DNA from: a virus
Virus record (IMG/VR): IMGVR_UViG_3300042402_001841
Location: 1-34,793 of that record
Length of the DNA: 34,793 nt
Direction: 5' to 3' (one strand)
The notes under the pieces were generated by a model, which was not told where the DNA came from, did no database searches, and saw nothing but the letters and a program-made list of their open reading frames with translations. The position numbers and the translations under genes are program-made. This document shows, piece after piece, positions 13,965-21,261 of this stretch. The stretch's first letter is position 1, and every line of letters starts with the position of its first letter.

Positions 13965-14317
13965 GCCTTTTTTCCAACAGTCTTACGAACAATATCATCG
14001 TGATTAAACTCTGCCCAGTAGAGTTCAAACGCAACGCCATCTTCGAGACCTTCGAACTGATGAACGAGTCCTGGCCTGACTTGAGTGAATTGACCAGCAG
14101 ACAACACAGTCTCGTCAACAATACCTTCTTGATCTGCAGTCTGCCATACACGGATCAACATCTTACCGGATTCAACAAAGAAGCCGTTCCATTTAAATCG
14201 ATGAAGATGCTCCGAACACTTAAATCCTGCATTGAATTCAATTCGATGAAACTCAAATACGCCATTCGCGTGAATGAGCTCTGTGCCTCCCCAGATCTTT
14301 CCTGCTTTAATACCCAT
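13961..14317 (-). CDS. Cupin-domain protein (sugar-phosphate isomerase-like)
   Basis: A 118-residue single cupin domain. Motif 1 is visible in GFKCSEHLHRFKWNGFFVESG and motif 2 in RPGLVHQFEGLEDG, with conserved His/Glu metal ligands. The family includes the C-terminal domain of mannose-6-phosphate isomerases and other sugar-modifying cupins. ATG at 14317 has AAGGA upstream; a TTG two codons earlier is less likely. It shares an ATGA junction with kdsA, which suggests a role in sugar metabolism. Confidence 0.82.
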   Translation of the reverse strand: MGIKAGKIWGGTELIHANGVFEFHRIEFNAGFKCSEHLHRFKWNGFFVESGKMLIRVWQTADQEGIVDETVLSAGQFTQVRPGLVHQFEGLEDGVAFELYWAEFNHDDIVRKTVGKKA

Positions 14318-14335
14318 ATCCAATCCTTTATTAAT

Positions 14336-14839
14336 TTACTTCAACGCGGGCTGAACGCTCACGCGTTGACCAAGCGTATACTTATGTACAGTTTCTTGAG
14401 AGTACTCATACCCATTATAGGTATAAGAGATACGATAGTGTGATACGATCGGATCGTTAACAGTCGTTCTTACGCTTTCGCACTGAGGTTCGTAACGATA
14501 TCCAACGACTGCATCACGAGAAGCATTAGCACCCTTATTGGCACCAACGATTGCGCCAAGAACGGTCATTGCGTCCTTGCCGCTTCCACCACCAAATTGA
14601 TTGCCAATCGCTCCGCCAATCAACGCTCCGACAAGAACATCGGCATCTGAGCCACCATGAACACGACCGTAAACAGGCACCTGTACATCATAGCATACGT
14701 TCTCGTAGGTATCTACATATCGATCCGTGTAGACCGGATGGACCGCAGTAATCACTGCGTACTGAGCATTAGAAAGGCCGTCCGCTGAAACAACGGCCGG
14801 CACAAGTGATACTGCAATTGCTAGAAGTGTCTTGTTCAT
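14336..14839 (-). CDS. Glycine-zipper outer-membrane protein (17-kDa-antigen-like)
   Basis: A 167-residue exported protein. Signal peptide MNKTLLAIAVSLVPAVVSA, then a glycine-zipper segment (about 67-105: VGALIGGAIGNQFGGGSG, VLGAIVGANKGA) as in the rickettsial 17-kDa antigen/SlyB group, flanked by beta strands with two Cys. No lipobox. Likely inserted in the host envelope. It has its own promoter at 14863. Confidence 0.82.
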   Translation of the reverse strand: MNKTLLAIAVSLVPAVVSADGLSNAQYAVITAVHPVYTDRYVDTYENVCYDVQVPVYGRVHGGSDADVLVGALIGGAIGNQFGGGSGKDAMTVLGAIVGANKGANASRDAVVGYRYEPQCESVRTTVNDPIVSHYRISYTYNGYEYSQETVHKYTLGQRVSVQPALK

Positions 14840-14862
14840 TTTGATTCTCCGTTTCTAACTAC

Positions 14863-14891
14863 AATATAATTCATAACGTTGTGAATGTCAA
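14863..14891 (-). promoter_or_regulatory. Sigma70-type promoter for the glycine-zipper gene
   Basis: TTGACA, 17-nt spacer, TATATT on the minus strand, about 25 nt before the ATG. Confidence 0.7.
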
Positions 14892-15367
14892 CTAAAATTA
14901 TTTGCGTAGTGATCTGCGCCGAAGCTAGCTGCAAAGGCGTGAGGCTTGAGCTTCACGTGATTTTCAGCAAGACCAGTTACACCAAGAACATAACCAGCAG
15001 CCTGAGATGCGACACAGTTTGAACCGTGCTTTGGATCGATGTTGACGTCGCAGTGAATCTCAACGTCGAAATCGTCGATGAACGGAGCGAGCTGAGTGTA
15101 CAGTTCGCAAGACTTCATGACTTCATTCATAAGACGCATTGACGGACGATTCTTTTTTAGATCGTAGTCAGTTTCAACCGTCTTGTGTCGAAACACTCTG
15201 CAGCCGTTCTGACCATTCATGTGAACGACGCAGACCGTCGCATACTTAGCGTACCATCTATCGTTTTCTCTAAAACGAACTGAGTCCGTTCCTATGTAGA
15301 TCTTCGTAGATTCATTAAGATCGCAAAGAAGATCTACGAGTTCTTCGATCTGTTTTTGCGTAAACAT
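14888..15367 (-). CDS. RNase H-like protein of the YkuK/DUF458 family
   Basis: A 159-residue protein with an RNase H-like fold: IYIGTDSVRF (first acidic strand), YATVCVVHM, FRHKTVETDYDLKKNRPSMRL, DVEIHCDVNIDPKHGSN and GYVLGVTGL. Acidic residues of the usual active site (Asp in GTDS, Glu/Asp in VEIHCDVN) are kept. The substrate is unknown; a nuclease role on RNA/DNA is inferred from fold. ATG at 15367 with AGGAGTG is preferred over a GTG three codons earlier. Confidence 0.82.
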   Translation of the reverse strand: MFTQKQIEELVDLLCDLNESTKIYIGTDSVRFRENDRWYAKYATVCVVHMNGQNGCRVFRHKTVETDYDLKKNRPSMRLMNEVMKSCELYTQLAPFIDDFDVEIHCDVNIDPKHGSNCVASQAAGYVLGVTGLAENHVKLKPHAFAASFGADHYANNFS

Positions 15368-15394
15368 AATTATCACTCCTGTATGTTGTTCACG

Positions 15395-15616
15395 TTATCG
15401 TAATATGTAAGAACCTTCCGGTTTCTTTAAAGCTTGAAGAAACTCTTCAAACATTCTATGAGACATCGCTATGAGTTCGCACTGTCCTCTTGTTTCGTTC
15501 CACTGTCTTATGTATACTTCGTTATCATCGATGAAGAATTGAACATCTTCATATTGACCGCAGTCATCTAAGATTGTTGTGATAGTTTCGTCAAATTCAA
15601 TTTCGTTGGTAAACAT
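15395..15616 (-). CDS. Conserved marine T4-like phage small protein
   Basis: A 73-residue acidic protein (MFTNEIEFDETITTILDD, then DVQFFIDDNEVYIRQWNE). I recall similar proteins in T4-like cyanophages, without known function. Good spacing from the late-type promoter at 15649. Confidence 0.78.
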   Translation of the reverse strand: MFTNEIEFDETITTILDDCGQYEDVQFFIDDNEVYIRQWNETRGQCELIAMSHRMFEEFLQALKKPEGSYILR

Positions 15617-15648
15617 ATAATACCTATCCTGTGAATTCAGTACTATCT

Positions 15649-15656
15649 TATTTATC
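15649..15656 (-). promoter_or_regulatory. Late-type promoter (GATAAATA)
   Basis: GATAAATA on the minus strand, 33 nt before the 73-aa gene and just past the upstream stop codon. Confidence 0.5.
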
Positions 15657-15658
15657 TG

Positions 15659-16162
15659 TTAATATCTAGAGCTCTTAAGTTTTTGAACTTCTTTATAGTT
15701 TGCAGCGTTCTGTAGAAATATCCTTGGTATCTCTAGATGTTTCGGCAAAGAAAGAACATATTGTATTAAATCACAGACTTCTGAGTAAGTTACAGAAGGA
15801 AGGGAGTCTTCTAGCATTCCAAGATTGATCGTAGTGATCCTACATTTCTTATGGCTGTTATAAGTAATGTTATCCGCAATGTGATCGAGAGACGCTTTTT
15901 GAGCCGCATACATGTAACCCTTTGAAAGATTTGGTAGACCTGCTCTCGACGATATGTTGATGATGAGCTTACTACTATCTTCGTACCAAGCATGGCACCA
16001 TTCTTCGAGTAAGAGTGTTTGCTGAAATCCAACGTGAGCATTATTAATGAAGACATCATAGTCTGATTTCTCTATCCTATCTTCAACTCGATAAGAGTCT
16101 GCGCCAAACCTATCTATGATGGCACCAGCGAGTTTACTGCTTCCAGTGACTGCGATTCTCAT
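15659..16162 (-). CDS. Short-chain dehydrogenase/epimerase-like protein
   Basis: A 167-residue Rossmann protein, short for the family. MRIAVTGSSKLAGAI is the nucleotide-binding loop, DYDVFINNAHVG matches the NNAG-like strand, INISSRAG has the catalytic Ser, and YAAQK is the YxxxK motif. An NAD(P)-dependent sugar or carbonyl oxidoreductase is likely. It overlaps the radical SAM gene by 29 nt, so the two probably act in one pathway. Confidence 0.85.
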   Translation of the reverse strand: MRIAVTGSSKLAGAIIDRFGADSYRVEDRIEKSDYDVFINNAHVGFQQTLLLEEWCHAWYEDSSKLIINISSRAGLPNLSKGYMYAAQKASLDHIADNITYNSHKKCRITTINLGMLEDSLPSVTYSEVCDLIQYVLSLPKHLEIPRIFLQNAANYKEVQKLKSSRY

Positions 16163-17039
16163 TATAATGCTCCATTAAAATATCATAGCTCTTTTCTCCT
16201 ACGAGTGTACCTATGACGCTGCACTTATTACAGGGACTAAAGTTTCTATTTGCTCTCGAGAGTCTCATTCTTACCTTCTGCATTTCCTTACTCATCCAAA
16301 CTTCGGAGATAGGTTGCTGCATTAGGTTACCAACGACTCGTTCTCTACCCCAATCGTTTGCGCAGAACAGAACGTCACCATTCCAATCAACGTATAGTTT
16401 ATAGAAGGGATAGAAGCACTTATTGTTCTTCACGTTCTCAAGAGTATCAGTATCATCCATCCATTTGATAAGACCGGAACGATTATTGAATATGATCCCA
16501 TGATCCTTTGGATCCCAATGAACTCTATACTTATAGTTCTTTTCTGGTATACCCTCGAGGATCTCGTCAAAGTATTGAATCTGTTCTGGGCCGTCGTACA
16601 TATTGATATTAAGTACATCAAGACCAGCTTCAATCAGATCCTTGATAAGAGTCGTGTTAAGAGGATCTCCATTTGTATTGCACTCAATGTACGCTTTACT
16701 ATTGTGCGTTCTTAAGGCTCTAATGATATTTACAATGTCAGGGTTTAGAAGGTTTTCACCGAAGCCAGAGATGGCGATTGTTCCGGTGTATTGTATATCA
16801 GCCAATCTCTTGGCTATGATCTCTGCGCCACTCGTCGTCATTCGAAGATTTCGATTTGGATAGACTCGAGGATCGTGTCGAGGACAGAACACGCAGGAAC
16901 GATTGCATAAATCAATCGTAGTGATATCAACAGACGAAATTGATTTCAGAATGTTCTGAGAGTCAAGAGTCTCGAAGTATTTCGTTTCTATGTCTTGACG
17001 TCTTTGAATAAACGTATGTTGGTTATCAGTTTCTTTCAT
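16134..17039 (-). CDS. Radical SAM protein with SPASM-like C-terminus
   Basis: A 301-residue radical SAM enzyme. CNRSCVFC (about 46-53) is the CxxxCxxC cluster motif; SGFGENLLNP and NTNGDPL fit strands of the barrel. A C-terminal SPASM-like region has CFYPFYKLYVDWNGDVLFC and SPCNKCS for an auxiliary cluster. Substrate unknown. It overlaps the glycosyltransferase-like gene by 4 nt (ATGA) and the dehydrogenase by 29 nt, so the three act together, plausibly on a sugar or surface glycan. Confidence 0.92.
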   Translation of the reverse strand: MKETDNQHTFIQRRQDIETKYFETLDSQNILKSISSVDITTIDLCNRSCVFCPRHDPRVYPNRNLRMTTSGAEIIAKRLADIQYTGTIAISGFGENLLNPDIVNIIRALRTHNSKAYIECNTNGDPLNTTLIKDLIEAGLDVLNINMYDGPEQIQYFDEILEGIPEKNYKYRVHWDPKDHGIIFNNRSGLIKWMDDTDTLENVKNNKCFYPFYKLYVDWNGDVLFCANDWGRERVVGNLMQQPISEVWMSKEMQKVRMRLSRANRNFSPCNKCSVIGTLVGEKSYDILMEHYNENRSHWKQ

Positions 17040-17824
17040 GTTTCCATACCGTATAACTTGTGTTTCGTTGGATCCTGTACGTCGTTCATATATTCTTGAT
17101 GAGCAATCAGAAGTCTTTGGATATTCTTTTTACTCTGTTTCACGTATTTGGAAATATGATTGTGTAGGAGTTGATCTGGTGAAGTTATGATTGCGCCTTG
17201 AGGAGCAAGAAGAGTCGCGAGTTCTACTCTCTTCGATGCAATCACGATAGGCCGCCATGTAAACTTAAACAGCTGATGTACCATACCCTCGTAGCCGACT
17301 CCAAACTCACATGTCGTGATTACGTCCATGACTTCACGAATAGGAGTTCTATAAGTTAACTCAACTACTTCGTATCCTTCCATCTTAAGGTTATTTACAA
17401 CGGTATCCCAATGATCGTATAATGGGTCTTTATGATAACCAGGAAACGTAAGGTTATGTTTCGAAGACCAAAACGCGACGAGTCCAGGCTTTATCTTTGG
17501 TTCTTCTTTTAGATACCAGAGACCATGCAGGTGATTGAATTCTTCAAGCTCGTTGACGAATCTAAACTTTGGATTAGACGAATATTCATGTGATATCGTT
17601 AGACCATCTACCGGCCTTAAGTAATCTTTAATGTAATTAAAACGATAGAGGATTGACTCTTGGTCCTTTTCACTGAGCAAGTAATCCTTTGCATTTGGCC
17701 AATGAAACTTTATGTGGACTGGTCTCTGATACTTTAACACAGATGAATGTGCATAGCAAAGGCCGGTGATAAAGTCACCGTATCCTTCTTGCGATCTAAA
17801 CTCCATGTTCAAAGTATTATTCAT
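17036..17824 (-). CDS. Glycosyltransferase-like (GT-B/GT9-type) protein
   Basis: A 262-residue protein with a C-terminal half like GT-B heptosyltransferase-type enzymes: PGLVAFWSSKHN, then YEVVELTYRTPIREVMDVI, then FGVGYEGMVHQLFKF before RPIVIAS. The N-terminus (GYGDFITGLCYAH) also fits this fold. The assignment rests on pattern only. An alternative ATG six codons in gives a shorter form. First gene of the radical SAM/dehydrogenase operon. Confidence 0.65.
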   Translation of the reverse strand: MNNTLNMEFRSQEGYGDFITGLCYAHSSVLKYQRPVHIKFHWPNAKDYLLSEKDQESILYRFNYIKDYLRPVDGLTISHEYSSNPKFRFVNELEEFNHLHGLWYLKEEPKIKPGLVAFWSSKHNLTFPGYHKDPLYDHWDTVVNNLKMEGYEVVELTYRTPIREVMDVITTCEFGVGYEGMVHQLFKFTWRPIVIASKRVELATLLAPQGAIITSPDQLLHNHISKYVKQSKKNIQRLLIAHQEYMNDVQDPTKHKLYGMET

Positions 17825-17829
17825 TATAG

Positions 17830-17837
17830 TATTTATA
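17830..17837 (-). promoter_or_regulatory. TATAAATA late-promoter match before the glycosyltransferase gene
   Basis: Exact TATAAATA on the minus strand between tRNA-Gln and the gene. It is only 6 nt from the first ATG, so the transcript would be nearly leaderless or use the later ATG at 17806. Confidence 0.5.
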
Positions 17838-17840
17838 TGT

Positions 17841-17914
17841 TGGATGCCCGTCGAGGATTCGAACCGCGATTACTAGGGTCAGAGCCTAGCGTCCTACCGT
17901 TAGACGAACGGGCA
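17841..17914 (-). tRNA. tRNA-Gln(CUG)
   Basis: Acceptor TGCCCGT/ACGGGCA, anticodon loop CTCTGAC, canonical T arm with TTCGAAT and encoded CCA. Last of a four-tRNA array. Confidence 0.95.
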
Positions 17915-17915
17915 A

Positions 17916-17992
17916 TGGTGTCCCTGAGAGGACTCGAACCTCCAACACCTAGCACCTCAAGCTAGTGACTCTACCAGTTGGCCTACAGGGAC
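17916..17992 (-). tRNA. tRNA-Leu(GAG), short variable arm
   Basis: Acceptor GTCCCTG/CAGGGAC, anticodon loop TTGAGGT, discriminator A, encoded CCA. The variable region is only 5 nt, whereas bacterial tRNA-Leu normally has a long variable arm. Confidence 0.88.
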
Positions 17993-17997
17993 ATATT

Positions 17998-18072
17998 TGG
18001 AGCGGAGAATGGGACTCGAACCCACGGCCATCTGCTTGGCAAGCAGAAGCTCTACCACTGAGCTACCTCCGC
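17998..18072 (-). tRNA. tRNA-Gly(GCC)
   Basis: Acceptor GCGGAGG, anticodon loop TTGCCAA, T loop TTCGAGT, encoded CCA. Confidence 0.95.
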
Positions 18073-18077
18073 ATTAT

Positions 18078-18154
18078 TGGTACCGTGCATGGGCTTCGAT
18101 CCCATTCCATCTCAGTCACAGTGAGATATGCTTCCACTTACACTTGTCACGGCA
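18078..18154 (-). tRNA. tRNA-His(GUG)
   Basis: Anticodon loop CTGTGAC on a TCTCA/TGAGA stem, T arm AATGGG-side with ATCGAAG loop, encoded CCA. T-loop first base is A rather than T; acceptor has a G-T pair. Confidence 0.88.
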
Positions 18155-18159
18155 TTATC

Positions 18160-18342
18160 TTATTTCTTTTCGAGTTCTAGAATTCTATCTTGAATACAAC
18201 TCATAATAGCTTGAGGTCCTACTGGTTTATTTACGTCGTAGTCTTTATGTTTACCATACTGAATCTCATATGCAGTTTTGTAGTTTTCGATAAAGATTCT
18301 AAGACCGGTCAGTTCAGCGTATTCAAGACTCGTTTTAGCCAT
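18160..18342 (-). CDS. Small hypothetical protein
   Basis: A 60-residue helical protein (SLEYAELTGLRIFIENYK, then AIMSCIQDRILELEKK). Its ATG sits directly after the upstream stop (TAATATG) and AAAGG lies upstream. It lies between tRNA-His and the 82-aa gene in one leftward transcript. Function unknown. Confidence 0.6.
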   Translation of the reverse strand: MAKTSLEYAELTGLRIFIENYKTAYEIQYGKHKDYDVNKPVGPQAIMSCIQDRILELEKK

Positions 18343-18343
18343 A

Positions 18344-18592
18344 TTAGTTCAGCCTTTCGTTCCAAAATGCTTGATACATTTCTTTGTCAGTTTTCCAACG
18401 AGGGCGAGTAGATGTTGGGTGTTCATACAGGCCAACACGTTCAACAAACTTAGTAATCTCTCGTTCAATCGCAGACTCAAACTCAGATTTCACTGGAGTT
18501 GCATAGAGCTTTTTCCATTCATCTACGAGTGGAGCATTCTCGGCTTGAACGCGTCGCTGTGTCTGGAACCATTCTGTATCGTCAAGAATCAT
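18344..18592 (-). CDS. Small hypothetical protein
   Basis: An 82-residue charged protein (WFQTQRRVQAENAPLVDEWKK, then FESAIEREITKFVERVGLYEHP), mostly helical, ending FWNERLN. The ATG at 18592 has GAGAG upstream. Found between tRNA-Leu(UAA) and the 60-aa gene. Function unknown. Confidence 0.68.
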   Translation of the reverse strand: MILDDTEWFQTQRRVQAENAPLVDEWKKLYATPVKSEFESAIEREITKFVERVGLYEHPTSTRPRWKTDKEMYQAFWNERLN

Positions 18593-18617
18593 ATTTCACT
18601 CTCTCCATATGTTATAG

Positions 18618-18694
18618 TGGTACGGGCGGTGGGAATCGAACCCACAAAACTCAGATTTTAAGTCTGATACGGTTACCTGTTACGTCACGCCCGC
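18618..18694 (-). tRNA. tRNA-Leu(UAA), short variable arm
   Basis: Acceptor GCGGGCG/CGCCCGT, anticodon stem TCAGA/TCTGA with loop CTTAAAA, discriminator A, encoded CCA. Only 5 nt in the variable region, unusual for Leu. Confidence 0.88.
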
Positions 18695-18714
18695 AGAATC
18701 TCTTGTATGGATAT

Positions 18715-18742
18715 ATATTAACACGAATTACATTAATGTCAA
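18715..18742 (-). promoter_or_regulatory. Sigma70-type promoter for the tRNA-Leu(UAA) to tRNA-Gln transcript
   Basis: TTGACA (18742-18737), 16-nt spacer, TAATAT on the minus strand, about 20 nt before tRNA-Leu. It lies back to back with the plus-strand operon. Confidence 0.6.
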
Positions 18743-18783
18743 TAGGTGAACTACATTATTATCAACGAAGAGAGGAAAAGGTC

Positions 18784-19230
18784 ATGCAAATCAAGAAATT
18801 TTTCGAAATCTACATGTATCTTCCAATACTCGCTTTACTAGTAGGTAGTTACATTGTCTTCTTTGCAGAAGATAAGTATCGTTACGAGTGCCAAAATCCA
18901 GACTTTTGGAGCGCACCTGAATGTAACCCACCTATCTGTCTAGCTACTGGAACATGTACATCTGATCTAATATCGCTAGACGGAAACTACTCGAACAGAT
19001 ACGAGGAACAAGTCAACAAATTTATGAGTCTGCCAGCAGAAGAAACTCCATCGGAAGAAGCAGCTGCGTCTGAAGAATATACCGGAAAAGTTGACGAGAT
19101 TATTCAAACTGAAGAAGCAAGTACTGAAGAGATGATAGATGAAAATAGCAGCGTGTTTGAACTTGAAGAAAGTCCAAATATAGTCGACGGTATCAACCAA
19201 ACAATAGAAGAGACCAACGCAAATGAGTAA
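18784..19230 (+). CDS. Membrane-anchored protein with acidic tail
   Basis: A 148-residue protein on the opposite strand to nearly all others. One membrane helix (about 11-29, YLPILALLVGSYIVFF), then a Cys-containing segment YECQNPDFWSAPECNPPICL with four Cys up to TGTC, then a long Glu-rich tail. Similar proteins occur in marine T4-like phages as I recall. The Cys-rich part is likely periplasmic and disulfide-bonded. ATG at 18784 follows GAGAGGAAAAG; a longer frame from 18499 crosses tRNA-Leu and is rejected. Overlaps the next gene by 8 nt. Confidence 0.82.
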   Translation: MQIKKFFEIYMYLPILALLVGSYIVFFAEDKYRYECQNPDFWSAPECNPPICLATGTCTSDLISLDGNYSNRYEEQVNKFMSLPAEETPSEEAAASEEYTGKVDEIIQTEEASTEEMIDENSSVFELEESPNIVDGINQTIEETNANE

Positions 19231-19489
19231 TAGTCAAGATAAAATTGAAGAACTAAACGCAAAACTAAGATTTATTGTTGGCGTATGCCTTGCATTTACG
19301 TTAACCGGTACAATCTTTGCTGTATTGTATAGCCTAATACACGTGACACAACCTATGTTCGTGTCACCTAACGATCAAAAGTTTTTTGAACTCATTCAAC
19401 CAATCGCTACATTTTTAACTGGTACACTATCAGGTATAATGCTCAGCGGATCTGGATCAAGTAAGAGCAAGAAGAACGAAGAAGAGTAA
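19223..19489 (+). CDS. Two-span membrane protein (holin-like size)
   Basis: An 88-residue protein with two membrane helices (about 15-38, FIVGVCLAFTLTGTIFAVLY; about 58-78, LIQPIATFLTGTLSGIML) joined by a short loop and a charged Ser/Lys/Glu tail. Size and layout resemble class II holins, but I cannot confirm lysis. It forms a plus-strand pair with the upstream gene (8-nt overlap). Confidence 0.78.
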   Translation: MSNSQDKIEELNAKLRFIVGVCLAFTLTGTIFAVLYSLIHVTQPMFVSPNDQKFFELIQPIATFLTGTLSGIMLSGSGSSKSKKNEEE

Positions 19490-19496
19490 TAAAGAT

Positions 19497-19548
19497 ATCT
19501 CGAACGTAAATTAGTCTTACTCCGGGTTGCTAACTTTACGTTCGAGAT
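19497..19548. repeat. 14-bp inverted repeat between convergent genes
   Basis: ATCTCGAACGTAAA at 19497-19510 and its perfect complement at 19535-19548, with a 24-nt loop. One arm lies inside the 3' end of the minus-strand 73-aa gene. Likely a two-way RNA hairpin limiting convergent transcription; there is no U-tract. Confidence 0.8.
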
Positions 19549-19738
19549 TCCCTATGCGCTTCTGCCACGCTTCCTCAAAACCATCCTCATGAACTACGTT
19601 CTCGTGGTTACCCCATAGTCTAACGAAGTAACCATCAAGAACTGAACGAACATCTTTGTCTTGCCAGGTCTCTGGTATTAAGTGACCTTTGACAATCCAA
19701 TAATACCGATTGGCTTCCTTGCGTTCGGCTGGTGTCAT
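19517..19738 (-). CDS. Small hypothetical protein after AdoMet decarboxylase
   Basis: A 73-residue protein (ERKEANRYYWIVKGHLIPETW, then FEEAWQKRIGNLERKV). Its ATG directly follows the speD stop (TAAATG), so the two are coupled. Its last codons form one arm of the inverted repeat at 19497-19548. Function unknown. Confidence 0.7.
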   Translation of the reverse strand: MTPAERKEANRYYWIVKGHLIPETWQDKDVRSVLDGYFVRLWGNHENVVHEDGFEEAWQKRIGNLERKVSNPE

Positions 19739-20101
19739 TTACCCAGCAGAACGAGTAATGAAGTTAAGACGGATCTTTTTCGGATTGAAGTACTTAACGA
19801 TCAATTCTTCTGCGATCTTTACGTCAACAGTCTTACAAGAGAAGATGTCGATGTAAGCATCCCCATTTGAATCGACCAAGTGACCGGAAATGTTGCTCGT
19901 CTCGATCATTTGAAGAAAACTAATGCCTGCTTTGTCGGGTGCATGAGTAGCAAAATGCTCAATCATAGGTTCGCCAAACGCAATCATTTCGATAGCAGGT
20001 ACTAATTCTTTAATGAAATTGTGTACGTTTTCTTTACTAGTAATCTTATCAATATCACAAGATGCGCAATCAAACATTGCGTGGTAACCCCAATAAGCCA
20101 T
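19739..20101 (-). CDS. speD: S-adenosylmethionine decarboxylase proenzyme
   Basis: A 120-residue prokaryotic AdoMetDC. The catalytic triad spacing of the short (Thermotoga-type) enzymes is kept exactly: S69 in ETSNISGH (pyruvoyl-forming Ser), H74 five residues on and C89 twenty residues on in IDIFSCK. It self-cleaves and makes decarboxylated AdoMet for spermidine synthesis. The residue after the cleavage Ser is Asn rather than the usual His. Homologues are known in marine cyanophages. Start has AGGAGAAA upstream. Confidence 0.92.
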   Translation of the reverse strand: MAYWGYHAMFDCASCDIDKITSKENVHNFIKELVPAIEMIAFGEPMIEHFATHAPDKAGISFLQMIETSNISGHLVDSNGDAYIDIFSCKTVDVKIAEELIVKYFNPKKIRLNFITRSAG

Positions 20102-20122
20102 TCATTTTCTCCTATAATAAAA

Positions 20123-20198
<76 letters not shown>

Positions 20199-20205
20199 AA
20201 ATTCT

Positions 20206-20278
20206 TGGAGCGGGTGGCCGGAATCGAACCGGTCTCCTATAGCTTGGAAGGCTAGTTGGCTACCTTAGCCTCACCCGC
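20206..20278 (-). tRNA. tRNA-Gly(UCC)
   Basis: Acceptor GCGGGTG/CACCCGC, anticodon loop CTTCCAA, T loop TTCGATT, encoded CCA. Confidence 0.93.
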
Positions 20279-20285
20279 ATTAAAT

Positions 20286-20293
20286 TATTTATC
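20286..20293 (-). promoter_or_regulatory. Late-type promoter (GATAAATA) before tRNA-Gly
   Basis: GATAAATA overlaps the methyltransferase stop, 8 nt before tRNA-Gly; could drive tRNA-Gly, tRNA-Thr and speD late in infection. Confidence 0.45.
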
Positions 20294-21038
20294 CGTTATT
20301 TCTTTCTGCATAGATATCTACTAAAAATACATCAGATTCATACGGATGTAAATGTTCTGTATTCGTTATTTCTTTATTCAAAAAAGCTCTACAAAGTTTT
20401 TCTAAAACTGATATCTGCCATGTAATATTACTATAGTTATGCTTTACTATATTATCTAACCAAAATGCAGAATTCTTTTTGTATTCTTGTAACGGCAAAA
20501 TGTTAAATGATTTAATTTCAAATCCATTTTCATTGAACATATTTTTCCAATTATCTATTGTTCTAATTTTCATAACCCAGTTTTCATTTAAATAAAAGTC
20601 ACTTTTATTTGTTTGTACAAAATCATTTATGAAAATTCTATCAGTAGTTTTTGCCAAGTTTGAAAACGCCGTATCTTTCATATGTGTAATACTTTGAATG
20701 AATGATACGATTTCGTATTTAGAATTTGTAGTGTATTCATTAGCGTTTGCAAGAATAACATTGAATTCGTCTCCAATGTATTCTGCCTGCTGTTTTGATT
20801 CGGTTAAACCTGTTATGTGAGCATTTGGAGATATTGACTTAATACGATGTAGCGAGCCACCCCACCCACAGCCAACATCTAGAACCGTAGCTACATTTTC
20901 AAAAATTTTTCTATTATTTAATATTGACTCGCCAAACGCATAATGCATTTGTGTTTCTTTAGATAATATATTTTTCCAAACTTCTATTGAAGTTTCATCG
21001 AAAAACTTTTTTGAATTATCTAAATACTCTTCACTCAT
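20289..21038 (-). CDS. Class I SAM-dependent methyltransferase
   Basis: A 249-residue methyltransferase. VLDVGCGWGGSLHRI (about 52-66) is motif I; HITGLTESKQQAEYI holds the ribose-binding acidic/hydroxyl segment; EIVSFIQSITHM is the post-II strand. Overall pattern is like small-molecule or cyclopropane-synthase-type methyltransferases (about 40 residues of N-terminal lid). Substrate unknown. The gene is more A+T-rich than its neighbours, with many Asn/Lys/Ile codons, which suggests recent transfer. Confidence 0.88.
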   Translation of the reverse strand: MSEEYLDNSKKFFDETSIEVWKNILSKETQMHYAFGESILNNRKIFENVATVLDVGCGWGGSLHRIKSISPNAHITGLTESKQQAEYIGDEFNVILANANEYTTNSKYEIVSFIQSITHMKDTAFSNLAKTTDRIFINDFVQTNKSDFYLNENWVMKIRTIDNWKNMFNENGFEIKSFNILPLQEYKKNSAFWLDNIVKHNYSNITWQISVLEKLCRAFLNKEITNTEHLHPYESDVFLVDIYAERNNG

Positions 21039-21253
21039 TAATATACCTTTTAATTAAGTACTCGTCTCTCCGAGCTGTCATGTTTCGCCGGCTAATACGC
21101 CAGGCCTTCATCTTACATTTCGATGGGTTAGCTTCGTTATCGCTTACTATCCACAAATTAAAAACTGGATGGTCTGTGGACCTCGTCGATACTATCTAAC
21201 CATATGATAGCGGTTGTTACCCCGCAGATTGGTTGCAGTATCCATCCAAATAG
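21039..21253 (-). pseudogene. Coding remnant in at least two frames before the methyltransferase
   Basis: The minus strand looks protein-coding but has no intact gene. One frame reads WILQPICGVTTAIIWLDSI then EVHRPSSF-stop. The next frame reads HPVFNLWIVSDNEANPSK and continues to DEYLIKRYINE-stop, overlapping the methyltransferase start. A start codon with a ribosome binding site is missing. It looks like a frameshifted gene. The 5' part also contains nested complements (GGATGG/CCATCC, GATACT/AGTATC, AACCA/TGGTT, GCGG/CCGC), so a structured RNA cannot be excluded. Confidence 0.5.
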
Positions 21254-21261
21254 TATTTATA
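21254..21261 (-). promoter_or_regulatory. TATAAATA late promoter
   Basis: Exact T4 late consensus on the minus strand immediately past the stop of the 153-aa gene; drives the 21039-21253 region and the methyltransferase. Confidence 0.65.

Noticed and set aside
18499-18783. N-terminal extension of the plus-strand membrane protein
   Set aside because: It crosses tRNA-Leu on the other strand; the ATG at 18784 has a strong ribosome binding site.
21060-21125. Hammerhead ribozyme (a GAAAC next to a stem)
   Set aside because: The required CUGAUGA core is not present and the region reads as protein-coding.
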